From assembly GCF_000186345.1 (NCBI RefSeq), contig NC_014962.1, positions 2,942,450 through 3,006,449 on the forward strand: DNA of 64,000 nucleotides. Reading direction: 5' to 3'. The notes beneath the pieces are model-generated. The model was not told where the DNA came from. It did no database searches and was given only the letters and a program-made list of their open reading frames with translations. Below are positions 7,941 to 18,537 of this stretch, one piece after another (the stretch's first letter is position 1; each line of letters begins with the position of its first letter). The DNA comes from Isosphaera pallida ATCC 43644. GTDB taxonomy: Bacteria > Planctomycetota > Planctomycetia > Isosphaerales > Isosphaeraceae. Position numbers and translations under genes: made by a program.

Positions 7941-9620
7941 TCACGGACCAAATGGCCCACGAAGAGCGACGACGGTGGGTTTGGGGAGGGCGTCGCCGCC
8001 GTCGGGCCAGTGGCTGGTAAGTTCGTCGAGCGAGGAGCTGAGTTCGCCAGGGTGTTGGACCGAGAGAAACAGGGTTTGGCCGTCCTCGGTAAACCAGGGG
8101 CCGGTCAGTTCGCAGTCGTTGGGGCCGCTGGCGAACTGGAAGGCGTCCCCGGCGGAGGGTCCGGTGGTGGGCACGACGAACAAGCCGTTGTTGCCGAATG
8201 GTCGATAGGCTCCCGCGCCGATCTTGTCGGACGACATGTCGCAGACCACCCAGAGATTGCCGTGACGGTCGAACGCCAGATTGTCTGGGCAGGCCAGGCC
8301 GCATTGGGGACCGCCCGCCAGGAAGATTTCGTAGCGGAATGTTTCGGACGCGGCGTCGTCGCCATCCTCGACGATCCGCACGATGTGGCCGTAAAGGTTG
8401 CCGTGCTTGGTGTTGTTAGTCATCGCCACATACACCGAGCCGTCCAGCGGGTGGACCTCGCAATCCTCGCAACGGTCCAACGGGGTGGCCCCCAACGCCC
8501 GCGCGGCGACGCGGGTGTGGATCAGCAATTCAGCCTGGTTGGTGATCCGCAACGACGGATTGGCCGCCTTGGCCGCCGCGAAGGCGGGCGAAGCCTCGAT
8601 GAGCCGGCCCACCTTCTCGGTATACACCAGAGGAATCCAACGGCCATTGGCAAGATCAGCCGCGTAGAGCGTGCCGTCCTCCAGCAAACGGCGACGCTCG
8701 GCGCGGGAGGCATTGGGGTGATCCGTCCCATTGGAGACGTACTTATAAAGGTGTTGATCGTTCTCGTCGTCGCCCATGTACACGACGACGCGGCCGCTAG
8801 TGGTTCGGGTGACGGCGGCGTTTTCATGCTTGAAGCGCCCGAGGGCGGTGTGTTTGACCGGAGGCAGTTGGCCGAAGGGATCGACCTCCATGACCCAGCC
8901 GTAGCGGGTTTCGTCCAGGGCCAATGTAGGCTGGTCGGACCAACGGAACTCCGTGTTGTAGTCGGGATAATTTTCTTCGCAGGAAAGCGCCGTGTACCAG
9001 GGGGTGCGTCCCCCGGAGCAGTTGGCCAGCGAGCCAATGGCCGTGGGTAGCAACGAGGCGGCCGGGCCGGTCAGGGCGATGGGGGGGTAGGCCGCGGTGA
9101 TCCGTCGGGGATAAGGCGAGTTGAAGACCCGTTGCCAGCCTTGGGGACCTCGGCGCACATGCAGCACGCTGCCGCCCACCGAGCGGCGCTCGGCTTCGAT
9201 CTGGGTGAGAGTCTTGGGTTTGTTGGCCTTGAGATCGTCCGGGGTGTAACCCGAAACGAACAGCGGGTTGGGATACTCGTGGTTGACCCAGAGCAACCCT
9301 TCGTTGGAGTTGACGCCGCCCTCGAGCGCGTCGATTGGAAAATACGCAATGAAGTCGTTATTGAAGCCAAAGTGCTCGGGCAAGTTATCGGGGTCTAACG
9401 ATCCGAGGGGGTCGTTCCAGGAAATCACGCGGTCGAAGCTGAACCCCTTGGGCAACAGCAGGGCGTCCTCGCAGCTAGGGGCGATCGGCTCCAGCCAACG
9501 GGGGGGAGCGGCCTTCCCGCGGGGCAGCGGGAAATCGACGCGACGGGTAGCCCCGGCGACCAACGCAGCGTACCCCCCCATGCCCAACGACGTTAAAAAC
9601 GAGCGGCGTGTCAAACTCAT
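7941..9620 (-). CDS. PhoX-like (DUF839) alkaline phosphatase, Tat-exported
   Basis: About 559 residues. From the ATG at 9618-9620 the protein begins MSLTRRSFLTSLGMGGYAAL, a twin-arginine signal (T-R-R-S-F-L), and the good Shine-Dalgarno GGAGAGG at 9626-9632 fixes this start. The body has PhoX/DUF839 blocks in order: GLLWVNHEYPNP (about 110), LSCEENYPDY, GWVMEVDPFG, VYMGDDENDQHLYKYVS, EDCEVHPLDGSVYVAMTN and NLAFDRHGNLWVVCDM. These carry the acidic residues used for Ca/Fe binding in known PhoX proteins. The expected role is periplasmic release of phosphate from organic phosphate esters. There is no pho box that I can identify upstream. It ends LRGPFGP, and a near copy of this tail lies just downstream (see findings). 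Confidence 0.85.
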   Translation of the reverse strand: MSLTRRSFLTSLGMGGYAALVAGATRRVDFPLPRGKAAPPRWLEPIAPSCEDALLLPKGFSFDRVISWNDPLGSLDPDNLPEHFGFNNDFIAYFPIDALEGGVNSNEGLLWVNHEYPNPLFVSGYTPDDLKANKPKTLTQIEAERRSVGGSVLHVRRGPQGWQRVFNSPYPRRITAAYPPIALTGPAASLLPTAIGSLANCSGGRTPWYTALSCEENYPDYNTEFRWSDQPTLALDETRYGWVMEVDPFGQLPPVKHTALGRFKHENAAVTRTTSGRVVVYMGDDENDQHLYKYVSNGTDHPNASRAERRRLLEDGTLYAADLANGRWIPLVYTEKVGRLIEASPAFAAAKAANPSLRITNQAELLIHTRVAARALGATPLDRCEDCEVHPLDGSVYVAMTNNTKHGNLYGHIVRIVEDGDDAASETFRYEIFLAGGPQCGLACPDNLAFDRHGNLWVVCDMSSDKIGAGAYRPFGNNGLFVVPTTGPSAGDAFQFASGPNDCELTGPWFTEDGQTLFLSVQHPGELSSSLDELTSHWPDGGDALPKPTVVALRGPFGP

Positions 9621-10221
9621 GACGACCTCTCCAGGAACCAACGGGGACACAACAAGAAGGAAATGATCTGTTGGGAGCGGCGTTCCCCACTGAGTTTGGG
9701 TCAGTTTATCCCGACACCCGCTTCACGGCCACGACGGATCACCATCCCGCGCGACGTTCGCTCACCTCGACCTCACCCACAACCCTCCCCCATTCGCGCT
9801 TCACACGCGGCCCCGCCCACGCGCGTGTTTCAACCCGTCGGGGCGTTCGTACCGGAAAACGCGGGGCGAACCTCCACTCGATTTGAACAACCCTTTGAAA
9901 TCTCACTGATCAACCAAACCGAACATCAACATTGGCACCCGCTCAAGCTACGACCTGAGATTCACGCCGATTTCATCGAAGATTCATCCATTTTCCTAAG
10001 TGTGAACCGCCGTCCGCCAGCGAGGTGGTCCGGGAGACCCTCTTGCCGGTCGCGCTGCTGATCAGTACACTGGGGCTTTCCTTTCGGCGCAACCGCGTCA
10101 GCCGTTTCGATTAGGGAAACCCGATCTCCGCGCGTGAGTGGAGTGGGGACGGAGTTCGGGAAACCTCGAAGCGCGACGCGATTGCGACCGCGTCACATCG
10201 GGTCGTGGAAGGAGGGGAAAC
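9621..10221. other. Divergent intergenic region
   Basis: About 600 bases between the PhoX-like gene (minus) and the SWIM-motif gene (plus). Promoters for both are expected, but I see no clear hexamer pair, RNA gene or repeat. GGAGGGG at 10211-10217 is the ribosome binding site for the gene at 10222. Confidence 0.4.
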
Positions 10222-11903
<1,682 letters not shown>

Positions 11904-11939
11904 GAGGGGCGCGGCTCCACTTGCAGGGGCGCAGACTGG

Positions 11940-13211
11940 TTACTCCAAGGCGTCTGCCAGAGCGATCAGGTCGGCGGCGCAGTCGTCCCACGAACGTTTG
12001 CGAAGGTGTTCGCTCAGGGGAGTGAACCCTTGGCGGGCCTGGTCGAGGTTGGCCCGCCAGTGTTCCAACGCAGACGCCAGGGCGTGGGGGTCGCGTGGTT
12101 CATCGAGCCGATAGGGCCGCAACGCCTCGGCAACCTCCCCTCCCAGTTCGTCGTAGCGCTCGGCAACCCCGGCCGATCGGCTGACGATCGCCGGCAGGCC
12201 TGCACAAATCGCCTCATGCACATTCAAGCCGTAGGCTTCGTAACGGGTTGGGCTGACCAGGAGGTCGGCGGCGGCCATCAAGTCCGGCACGTCGGCGCGA
12301 TAGCCCAGCTCGACAACGGTTTGGGAGCGATCCAAGCGGGGCGTGCTCAAGCTCAAGGGAGGAAGATGAGGAGGGCGGCGTCCAACAATCAACAGCTGCG
12401 CGTCCCAAGACTCGCCTAACATCTCAAATGCGTTGAAAATCCGATCGAGACCTTTACGGTGGTCTCCAAGTGCACCGACGAACAACACCCAGGGGCGGGC
12501 GGGATCAAGGTGGGCCAACGGCCCGATGGAAGCAGCCAGTTCCTGACGCAAACGGACGCGGGTTTCAGCTGGGACTGGGTGAAAGCGGTCGGCGTCAATT
12601 CCGTAGTAAACCACGCGCACCCGGTCAGGATCGAGAGAATAATGTGTCAGCAGATCTGTGCGGGTTCGTTGCGAATTGACCACAACCAACCGCGGTCCAT
12701 CGGAGCCGCGTCGGGGAGCCAGGGCGCGGCGTTCCAGGTCTAGGAAGAGCCAACGGGCGATTCGCCGTTTGGCCAGGTGGGCAGCGTGAAGGCGACGTGG
12801 GGGGGTGTTCGGATCATGGTCGGGGAAAGTGTCGTTGCGATCTTCGGGGTTCCAGGCGCGATGAAGGTAGTGGACCCAATTGAGGTCAGGGCGACGGACC
12901 AGACAGTTACCGCCGTTGACCACCACGACCGCATGAGGGCGGGCCGCCGCCGCGGCCCAGCGTCCGGCTTGGTCGAGCAACGGGCTGCCTAGAAGGTGGC
13001 TCCCCCGGGGTCGTGACACCCGCCAGACGCGAGTGACAGGGGACGGATCCGTGGTACGACGCCATTGAACATGGTGGGTGACCAAGCGGTTGGGCCTCGC
13101 GCGGTCGGCAAGTCCCTCAGCCAAAGCGAGGTTAGCCCGATCCATGCCGCCGCCCACCGCGAAGTCGCCCGCCACCACCACCCAAGTCCGCGGCGAGGTC
13201 TGGGCGTTCAT
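11940..13211 (-). CDS. GT4-type glycosyltransferase family 1 protein
   Basis: 423 residues with the GT-B fold of group 1 glycosyltransferases. N-terminal acceptor domain: VVVAGDFAVGGGMDRANLAL. Linker: VVNSQRTRTDL and VVYYGIDADRFHP, the classic 'NG(I/V)D...F' region. Nucleotide-sugar domain: WVLFVGALGDHRKGLD, QLLIVGRRP and then SPTRYEAYGLNVHEAICAGL, which contains the E-x7-E catalytic motif. It probably transfers a sugar from a nucleotide donor to an envelope or exported glycan; donor and acceptor are unknown. The ATG at 13209-13211 overlaps the TGA of the upstream histidine kinase gene (ATGA), so it is translationally coupled to that gene. An upstream in-frame start at 13352 is rejected for this reason. 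Confidence 0.88.
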   Translation of the reverse strand: MNAQTSPRTWVVVAGDFAVGGGMDRANLALAEGLADRARPNRLVTHHVQWRRTTDPSPVTRVWRVSRPRGSHLLGSPLLDQAGRWAAAAARPHAVVVVNGGNCLVRRPDLNWVHYLHRAWNPEDRNDTFPDHDPNTPPRRLHAAHLAKRRIARWLFLDLERRALAPRRGSDGPRLVVVNSQRTRTDLLTHYSLDPDRVRVVYYGIDADRFHPVPAETRVRLRQELAASIGPLAHLDPARPWVLFVGALGDHRKGLDRIFNAFEMLGESWDAQLLIVGRRPPHLPPLSLSTPRLDRSQTVVELGYRADVPDLMAAADLLVSPTRYEAYGLNVHEAICAGLPAIVSRSAGVAERYDELGGEVAEALRPYRLDEPRDPHALASALEHWRANLDQARQGFTPLSEHLRKRSWDDCAADLIALADALE

Positions 13212-15271
13212 GTCAGGCCAGTCTCCGGCGTCGCCGCAATCGCCCGTGCCGACTGGGTCGTGGTGGAATGGTCGCTGTCCCAAGTGGTCAGGTCGATGAC
13301 TAGACGACGCAATCGTTCCGGGTCGAACGGCTTGGAGAGATGTTCGTCGCACCCAGCCTCCAGCGCAGAGAGGCGGTCCTCGTCGGCAGTCAGGGCAACG
13401 ATCGGCCCAGTGTAGCCGGCGTGTCGGAGGGCGCGGGTAGCGGAGCGCCCATCAAGAATCGGCATACGAAGATCCATGAGAATCAAATCGAACGGTTGGC
13501 CCGCATCCTGTTGGGCCAAGGCTTTGAGAATGGCTTGGCGGCCGTCGAACGCCATGACGACCTCAGCCAAGCCGCCGAGCCAATGCGCCACCAGCATCCG
13601 GTTGTCCTCCCCGTCGTCGGCCAGCAGGACCCGCGGGCGTCTGGCGGTCGGCCGATGGACAAGGTGTTGGACATCGGCGAGGTGTTCCTCGGGCAGGAAG
13701 TTCCAGGAGGCGCTCGAGGGGTCATCGCCCGGATACTCGTCCTGGCCAGGGAGCGGGGCCTCGAAATCGAGGTCGTGTTCGAGGTCATCGGCGTCGGCGT
13801 CGTCGCGTTCCACCTCGCGTAGGTCGCTGGGTTCGGAGTCGGGCAGGATTTGCCGTTGGGCCTCGTCGGGTCGGACCGGCAGTTCCAGGGTGAAGCAACT
13901 GCCACGGCCCGGTTGGGACTCGACCGTGATGTCACCGCCAAGCAACTCGGCTAGACGCTTAGAGATGGCCAGCCCCAGCCCCGCCCCGCCTTCGGGGTCG
14001 TCGGTATTGCCCAACCGCGTGAATGGACGAAACAACCGTTCGAGGTGGTGCGGTTCCAAGCCGCGTCCAGTGTCGTGGATCGAGAGGGCCAAAATGTGAC
14101 GCTCGCGAAGGTACTCAACCCTGAGCGTCACGCCGCCGCGCGTGGTGAACTTGACGGCGTTGCCCAGCAGATTAACCAGGATTTGCCGCAGACGGACCGG
14201 ATCGACCCGCACCACTTCTGGAATCGGCCCAGCGAACTCGACCCCTAGACTCAACCCCTTGGCCGAGGCGCGGGGACGGATCAACGCGGCCGTCTCACGC
14301 ACCGCCTGCGCGATCGCCACCGGTTCGGGATCAACACGGATGAGATTTCGCTCCACCTTGGACATGTCGATGATATCGTTGATCAGAACGCTAAGATGCT
14401 CTCCACTTCGTTTGATGATCTCGAGACGTTTAACGCGGTATCCCAAGCGTCGTCGGACTTTGGGGTCTTCGAGCAGGATGCTGGTGTGTCCCAAAATAGC
14501 GGTCAAGGGGGTGCGGATTTCGTGGCTGACGCAGGCGAGGAACAGGCTTTTGGCCTCGTTGGCCTCGTCGGCCAGCCGCCAGGCGCGGGAAAGTTCCTGT
14601 TCGCGGGCGGCGTTACGCAAGGTTTGCCGCCGCAGCATCCAAGCCCACATACCGCACAGCGTCGCTTGGAGGATGGCGATGGCGAAATGGAAAACCAGTT
14701 GCCAAAAGCCGATAAACGCCTTCTCGAAGAACTGGAACCCCGCCAACGTCCCCAGCATTCCACCCACTAACGGAGCCGCGGTCAGTTCCTTCAACTCCGC
14801 TGGACCCAGGTTCTGCAACCAGGCAAAGAGGATATGCTGCAAAATGATCAACACCGTACCCGGCCAAAAACATCGCCAATCTTGATAGATGATCAACATC
14901 GTCATTGATGTGAAATACCAAAAATGCATTTCAGACAAGCCATGCATTTGATAAATATGAAGAATGACAAACAAATTCAATGCAATCCCGGCCACGCAGC
15001 GGGTCGTCAGGCTGCCAGGCAGCAGCAGCCGGGTGCCGAAGAACATGGCCGCGGCGCAGAAACTCACCCCAATCGACAACGCCCAGACCTCGCTGAAGGC
15101 GGCCAACCACAACGCAATGACGAGATGTGCTAGTACGAACCACCCGACGATCCGATCGCCTCGACGATGGATCGGGGTCATGATCGCGGCGATTTCTGCC
15201 GGACTGAAGTCATTGGTGACACTGTCCAGCGCCATCGCCTCGGCGTGGTGGCTGGTGGATCGGTGGGGCAT
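13208..15271 (-). CDS. Membrane-bound hybrid sensor histidine kinase with receiver domain
   Basis: About 687 residues. Residues 40-220 carry six or seven hydrophobic helices, a membrane sensor of unassigned type. HisKA follows with the phospho-acceptor in CVSHEIRTPL (His about 249). HATPase_c: LLGNAVKFT (N box, about 374), HDTGRGL (G1) and GGAGLGLAISKRL (G2). After a linker of roughly 80 acidic residues comes a receiver domain from about 550: VLLADDGEDNR, the phosphorylated Asp in ILMDLRMP (about 598), and the conserved Lys in HLSKPFD. No output domain is present, so it signals through phosphotransfer to another protein. Starts at TTG 15283, GTG 15274 and ATG 15271 are all possible; a GAAGG precedes the GTG. 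Its stop overlaps the start of the glycosyltransferase gene, and the thioredoxin-like gene precedes it by about 60 bases. Confidence 0.92.
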   Translation of the reverse strand: MPHRSTSHHAEAMALDSVTNDFSPAEIAAIMTPIHRRGDRIVGWFVLAHLVIALWLAAFSEVWALSIGVSFCAAAMFFGTRLLLPGSLTTRCVAGIALNLFVILHIYQMHGLSEMHFWYFTSMTMLIIYQDWRCFWPGTVLIILQHILFAWLQNLGPAELKELTAAPLVGGMLGTLAGFQFFEKAFIGFWQLVFHFAIAILQATLCGMWAWMLRRQTLRNAAREQELSRAWRLADEANEAKSLFLACVSHEIRTPLTAILGHTSILLEDPKVRRRLGYRVKRLEIIKRSGEHLSVLINDIIDMSKVERNLIRVDPEPVAIAQAVRETAALIRPRASAKGLSLGVEFAGPIPEVVRVDPVRLRQILVNLLGNAVKFTTRGGVTLRVEYLRERHILALSIHDTGRGLEPHHLERLFRPFTRLGNTDDPEGGAGLGLAISKRLAELLGGDITVESQPGRGSCFTLELPVRPDEAQRQILPDSEPSDLREVERDDADADDLEHDLDFEAPLPGQDEYPGDDPSSASWNFLPEEHLADVQHLVHRPTARRPRVLLADDGEDNRMLVAHWLGGLAEVVMAFDGRQAILKALAQQDAGQPFDLILMDLRMPILDGRSATRALRHAGYTGPIVALTADEDRLSALEAGCDEHLSKPFDPERLRRLVIDLTTWDSDHSTTTQSARAIAATPETGLT

Positions 15272-15337
15272 CACAGTTCCCAACCTTCAGGGGGATGGGA
15301 TGAGGACGGAGCGGTCAAGAGGCTCCCGAACGGTGGC

Positions 15338-16207
15338 TCACCTCGCCTCCTCCAACGCCAGCAGGGACGTCTGGGACGACCTGGCGGCGGCCAACCGATT
15401 CGCCTGGTTCTGGAGCATCGGCAGGGGACAACCAATCGAGCTCAGGGCTTGCGGAGGAGGTTGAAAGTCACGACGCCCCTCCAAGAATGCTTCGATCGCC
15501 TGACGGGCATATTGCGAGGAGACCGTCATGCAGAATCGTCCCTGATTGTAGTTGCCACGATACACCAACCGATAGTCTTCGTCGAGAAGCACCGCCGTGG
15601 GGGTGGCGTAGACGCCCATCGCCCGCGCCAACATCCCTTCGGGATCGCTCACCACTCGGAAGTGAGGGAACAACCCCGAGACGCCGCTTTGGTAGACCGT
15701 TTGGTCGTGGGACGGCAGCACCGCCACGAATCGCAAGCGATCGCCGAACATCTTGTAAAGTTCCCGCACATGTTCTTCCATGTATTTCGAGCATGGGCAG
15801 TCGGGGTTGGCGAAGTGGAACAGGGTGGCCTGCCCCGGATGCAACCAATCCTGATCATCCGGCCCAAGCGGGCGAGCGGAGATGGAATCGGCGGTGTTCC
15901 TTGACAGGTGGGCGGCGAGGTGGTCGAGTTGGATCATTTGACCCAGGGGCACGGACGGCAACCAGGAGGGGCGTGGTACGGGGAGGTTGTCCTTCCAGCT
16001 TTGCCACCAGAATAGCGCTGCGCTCACCACCAACAGCGTCGCGTTGAACACCACCGCCGCCGCCAAGCGACCCCACGACGATGGAACCACAGCGTCTGAG
16101 TCAGCGGGCCATGAACCGGGTTCCGCAGCCCAGCGAGGCGAGAGCGAGTGGAGGGAAACTTCTCTGGAGGACCGGGGGGGGTGAAGCGCGGAGGGAGGAG
16201 GAACCAT
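15338..16207 (-). CDS. Membrane-anchored thioredoxin-fold protein with CPC motif
   Basis: 289 residues from the ATG at 16205-16207. Residues about 40-62 (RLAAAVVFNATLLVVSAALF) form a single membrane anchor. The rest is probably periplasmic with a thioredoxin fold: FHFANPDCPCSKYMEEHV puts a C-x-C pair where thioredoxins have C-x-x-C, and GVYATPTAVLLDEDYRLVY supplies the cis-proline loop. Proteins with 'PDCPCS' form a DUF6436-like group of uncharacterised redox proteins. The gene lies about 65 bases upstream of the histidine kinase on the same strand and is likely the first gene of that unit. A longer in-frame TTG start at 16330 exists; it lacks a ribosome binding site and would only add a disordered leader. 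Confidence 0.7.
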   Translation of the reverse strand: MVPPPSALHPPRSSREVSLHSLSPRWAAEPGSWPADSDAVVPSSWGRLAAAVVFNATLLVVSAALFWWQSWKDNLPVPRPSWLPSVPLGQMIQLDHLAAHLSRNTADSISARPLGPDDQDWLHPGQATLFHFANPDCPCSKYMEEHVRELYKMFGDRLRFVAVLPSHDQTVYQSGVSGLFPHFRVVSDPEGMLARAMGVYATPTAVLLDEDYRLVYRGNYNQGRFCMTVSSQYARQAIEAFLEGRRDFQPPPQALSSIGCPLPMLQNQANRLAAARSSQTSLLALEEAR

Positions 16208-16314
16208 TGAGGTGATTCCTGACACGGCTGGGGGGGCGGACGCGGTTGTGGGGCACGTCGGATGAAACGCGAGGTTCCACAAGGCGGGGCACGTTTCATG
16301 GATTGTCGTCGATT

Positions 16315-16353
16315 CGACGGAATGGATCAAGGGGTGATTCGCTCATTCCGTCG
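16315..16353 (-). terminator. Hairpin at the end of thiD
   Basis: CGACGGAATG at 16315-16324 pairs perfectly with CATTCCGTCG at 16344-16353. The right arm overlaps the last codons and stop of thiD. It separates thiD from the thioredoxin-kinase-glycosyltransferase unit. No T run follows on the minus strand (one does on the plus strand, at 16355-16359), so a terminator role is inferred from position. Confidence 0.4.
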
Positions 16354-17269
16354 GTTTTTGGGATGACGTCTTTGCGTCGTGATCTGGCTCCTGCCAGCCG
16401 TGACGGATTCCCAACGGGCCGTGGCCTTTGCCCAGACCGGGAGGACGACTCAACGCGCGGGTCACGAACTGTTTGGCCCAGCCCACCGCCTCCCTCAATT
16501 CCAGGCCGCGGGCCAGGCCGACGGTCAAGGCGGCCGCCAGCACGCAACCGCTGCCGTGGGTCGCGGTGGTTTTCAACGGCGCGTGGGGTACGGTAAAGCG
16601 GGTCACGCCCTCGGCGTCGATGAGCCAGTCCAGCGCGCCGGGGAGAGCCGCTCCGCCTTTGACCAGTACCGGGCGGCGCACGGTCTGGAACACCAGGCGT
16701 CCGGCCTTCTCGAGGTCATCGGGATGAGCAAGGTCGGGGATGGCGTCGAGGTCACCAACCGAGCAGCCCGAAATCCAACTGGACAGCCAGGCCGTCTCGC
16801 GGCGGTTGGGCGTCACCACGTTGGCCAAGGGGAGCAGGCGTTCCACCAGGGCCTCGAACGCCGCGGGGTTGAGCAGACGGTCTCCACTCCGAGCCACCGC
16901 CACTGGATCGATCACGATCGGCAACGTGGGGCACTCGGCCCTCCAGAGGCGCAACGCCTCGGCCACCGCTTCAATGGCCGGGGTATCGCCCACCATCCCC
17001 ACCTTGATCGCCGCCACCGGCAGGTCGTCGCGCACCGCTTCGATTTGACTGCGGATCAGCGCAGGGTCGATCAGGCCGACCCCACGCACCCCTTGGGTAT
17101 TCTGCGCAGTCACCGCCGTGATCACCGAGGCTCCGAAGACGCCGCACGCTTCAAACGTCTTGAGGTCGGCTTGAATTCCGGCTCCTCCCGAGGAATCGCT
17201 GCCAGCGATCGTCAAACAGACACGTGGTGGGGTGGTCGGTGCTTCGACCCAATCATCATGGCGACTCAC
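16343..17269 (-). CDS. thiD: Hydroxymethylpyrimidine/phosphomethylpyrimidine kinase
   Basis: About 308 residues from the GTG at 17267-17269. It phosphorylates HMP and HMP-phosphate to HMP-diphosphate in thiamine synthesis. Signatures: CLTIAGSDSSGGAGIQADLK at the N-terminus, AVTAQNTQGV, AAIKVGMVGD, VIDPVAVARSGDRLL, VVTPNRRETAWL and the catalytic-anion-hole motif TTATHGSGCVLAAAL. The usual D-x-V-M-V in the middle is replaced by DPVAV. The body is standard length (about 265), with a C-terminal tail ending KTSSQKPTE. The true start is uncertain: the reading frame is open to 17461 but the extra residues look non-coding, and no strong ribosome binding site precedes the GTG. It pairs functionally with tenA at 4064. 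The UVR-motif gene ends about 200 bases upstream on the same strand. Confidence 0.93.
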   Translation of the reverse strand: MSRHDDWVEAPTTPPRVCLTIAGSDSSGGAGIQADLKTFEACGVFGASVITAVTAQNTQGVRGVGLIDPALIRSQIEAVRDDLPVAAIKVGMVGDTPAIEAVAEALRLWRAECPTLPIVIDPVAVARSGDRLLNPAAFEALVERLLPLANVVTPNRRETAWLSSWISGCSVGDLDAIPDLAHPDDLEKAGRLVFQTVRRPVLVKGGAALPGALDWLIDAEGVTRFTVPHAPLKTTATHGSGCVLAAALTVGLARGLELREAVGWAKQFVTRALSRPPGLGKGHGPLGIRHGWQEPDHDAKTSSQKPTE

Positions 17270-17466
17270 GGGTGGTTGAGTCCTGGGACAGGCAATGCGG
17301 CTGAGCTTCGCCGACCCGCTGATTATCTTGATCTTGAAGATTGGCGGGGGCGATTGGATCGGAGAACGGCAAGGCGACGCCCCATCATCCTCAAGGGGAG
17401 ATCGAGCGTTGGTCGCGGGGGTTGGTCTACGGGGTCTAGCAACCCGCCCACTCCTCCACAACCGCG

Positions 17467-18537
17467 TCAGCGGCGATCCGAGCGGGCTTTGATCTGATCG
17501 CGGAGGACCGCGGCGGTCTCGTAATCCTCACGCGCCACCGCGTCTTGAAGCTGCTCCAACAATGTGCGGGGCACCTCGAAGGCGTGACGGATCTCGGCGT
17601 CGAGCTTGCGAAGTTGCGCCACCAGGCTACGTGACGAGACGACCTCGCCTTCGCCCAACTCGCTGAGCGTGTCGTCGAGTTCGTCGCCGCTTTCCGACGT
17701 GGACAACGGCAAGCTGAGCGCGTCCTCAGAACCGGCAACCGCCAGACCCGGCGGCATCGCCAGATCTTCCTCGTCGCCGAGAAGTCCCAACGGAGATCCC
17801 TGGAAGCGGAGGCGGTGTTCCTCGATTCTCTGCATCCCTTCGGCCAGCGCGTCGAGGGCGTCGTCAGGACGATGCTCCTCCAACGCCAGAGCAGCTGCGG
17901 CTTGGGCGCGATGAAACAGCACCAAAGGCCGGAATCGCTCATGCAGAGGCGGCATCTCCGGTGCCGAGTGCCGGGTCACAAAATCCATCAGCGCTAGCGA
18001 ATGTTCCGCGTCCCTAAGCGCCTGGTCGTAGCGCCTCAGCGCCAGCCAGGCGATCCGACGGTGATAGAATTGGAGGAACTCGCGGTCCACCTGGCGATGG
18101 TGATCTCGATTCATAGTCCAACGGTCGTGAGCCTGGGCGCTTCGCGTGGAATCGACCTCGGGGGGTGGGAATGGGTCGAACAACGGTTCGGATTCGGAGT
18201 CCAAACCCGCGATCCCCTTCCCTGCCTCCTCGCTTTCGTCCCAATCCGGCCCCGAGACGCTAGCCCAATCTAGGTCCCGAGGACGGCGACGAGCGGAGCG
18301 ACGATCCAGTTCATACTCCCGCGCGCGAAACCGCAGATAGTCGAGATAGGTCGGAAAGCCGTGGGGACGGGTGCCGTCGGGGCGTCCCTGGACCTCCAGT
18401 TGCAGAATGCCCAGTTCCACCCGGATTTGGAGCAACGTCCGACCGTTGCGGGCGCTGATTTCTCGAACCGCCAGACCCGAGGGGTTCGGATCGGACGGCC
18501 AACCCCGCAGCGCCTCGTCGATGTCGCGTCGTCGCAT
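17467..18537 (-). CDS. UvrB/UvrC (UVR)-motif protein with TPR-like helices
   Basis: 356 residues. The N-terminal 70 residues include VREISARNGRTLLQIRVELG and GFPTYLDYLRFRAREYEL, followed by an acidic linker. Residues 165-255 are amphipathic helices of tetratricopeptide style (RRYDQALRDAEHSLALMD, then RPDDALDALAEGMQRIEE). The C-terminus ends with LLEQLQDAVAREDYETAAVL, the UVR motif that in UvrB and UvrC mediates their mutual contact and also occurs in McsA-like proteins. No nuclease or helicase domain is present, so a DNA repair role is not established. It starts at the ATG at 18535-18537 with GGAGGG six bases upstream. A similar UVR protein is a recurrent planctomycete hypothetical. Confidence 0.75.
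   Translation of the reverse strand: MRRRDIDEALRGWPSDPNPSGLAVREISARNGRTLLQIRVELGILQLEVQGRPDGTRPHGFPTYLDYLRFRAREYELDRRSARRRPRDLDWASVSGPDWDESEEAGKGIAGLDSESEPLFDPFPPPEVDSTRSAQAHDRWTMNRDHHRQVDREFLQFYHRRIAWLALRRYDQALRDAEHSLALMDFVTRHSAPEMPPLHERFRPLVLFHRAQAAAALALEEHRPDDALDALAEGMQRIEEHRLRFQGSPLGLLGDEEDLAMPPGLAVAGSEDALSLPLSTSESGDELDDTLSELGEGEVVSSRSLVAQLRKLDAEIRHAFEVPRTLLEQLQDAVAREDYETAAVLRDQIKARSDRR

Noticed and set aside
8010-9050. 346-codon plus-strand frame opposite the PhoX-like gene
   Set aside because: High-GC shadow; the minus strand encodes a protein with a Tat signal and complete PhoX-like motifs.
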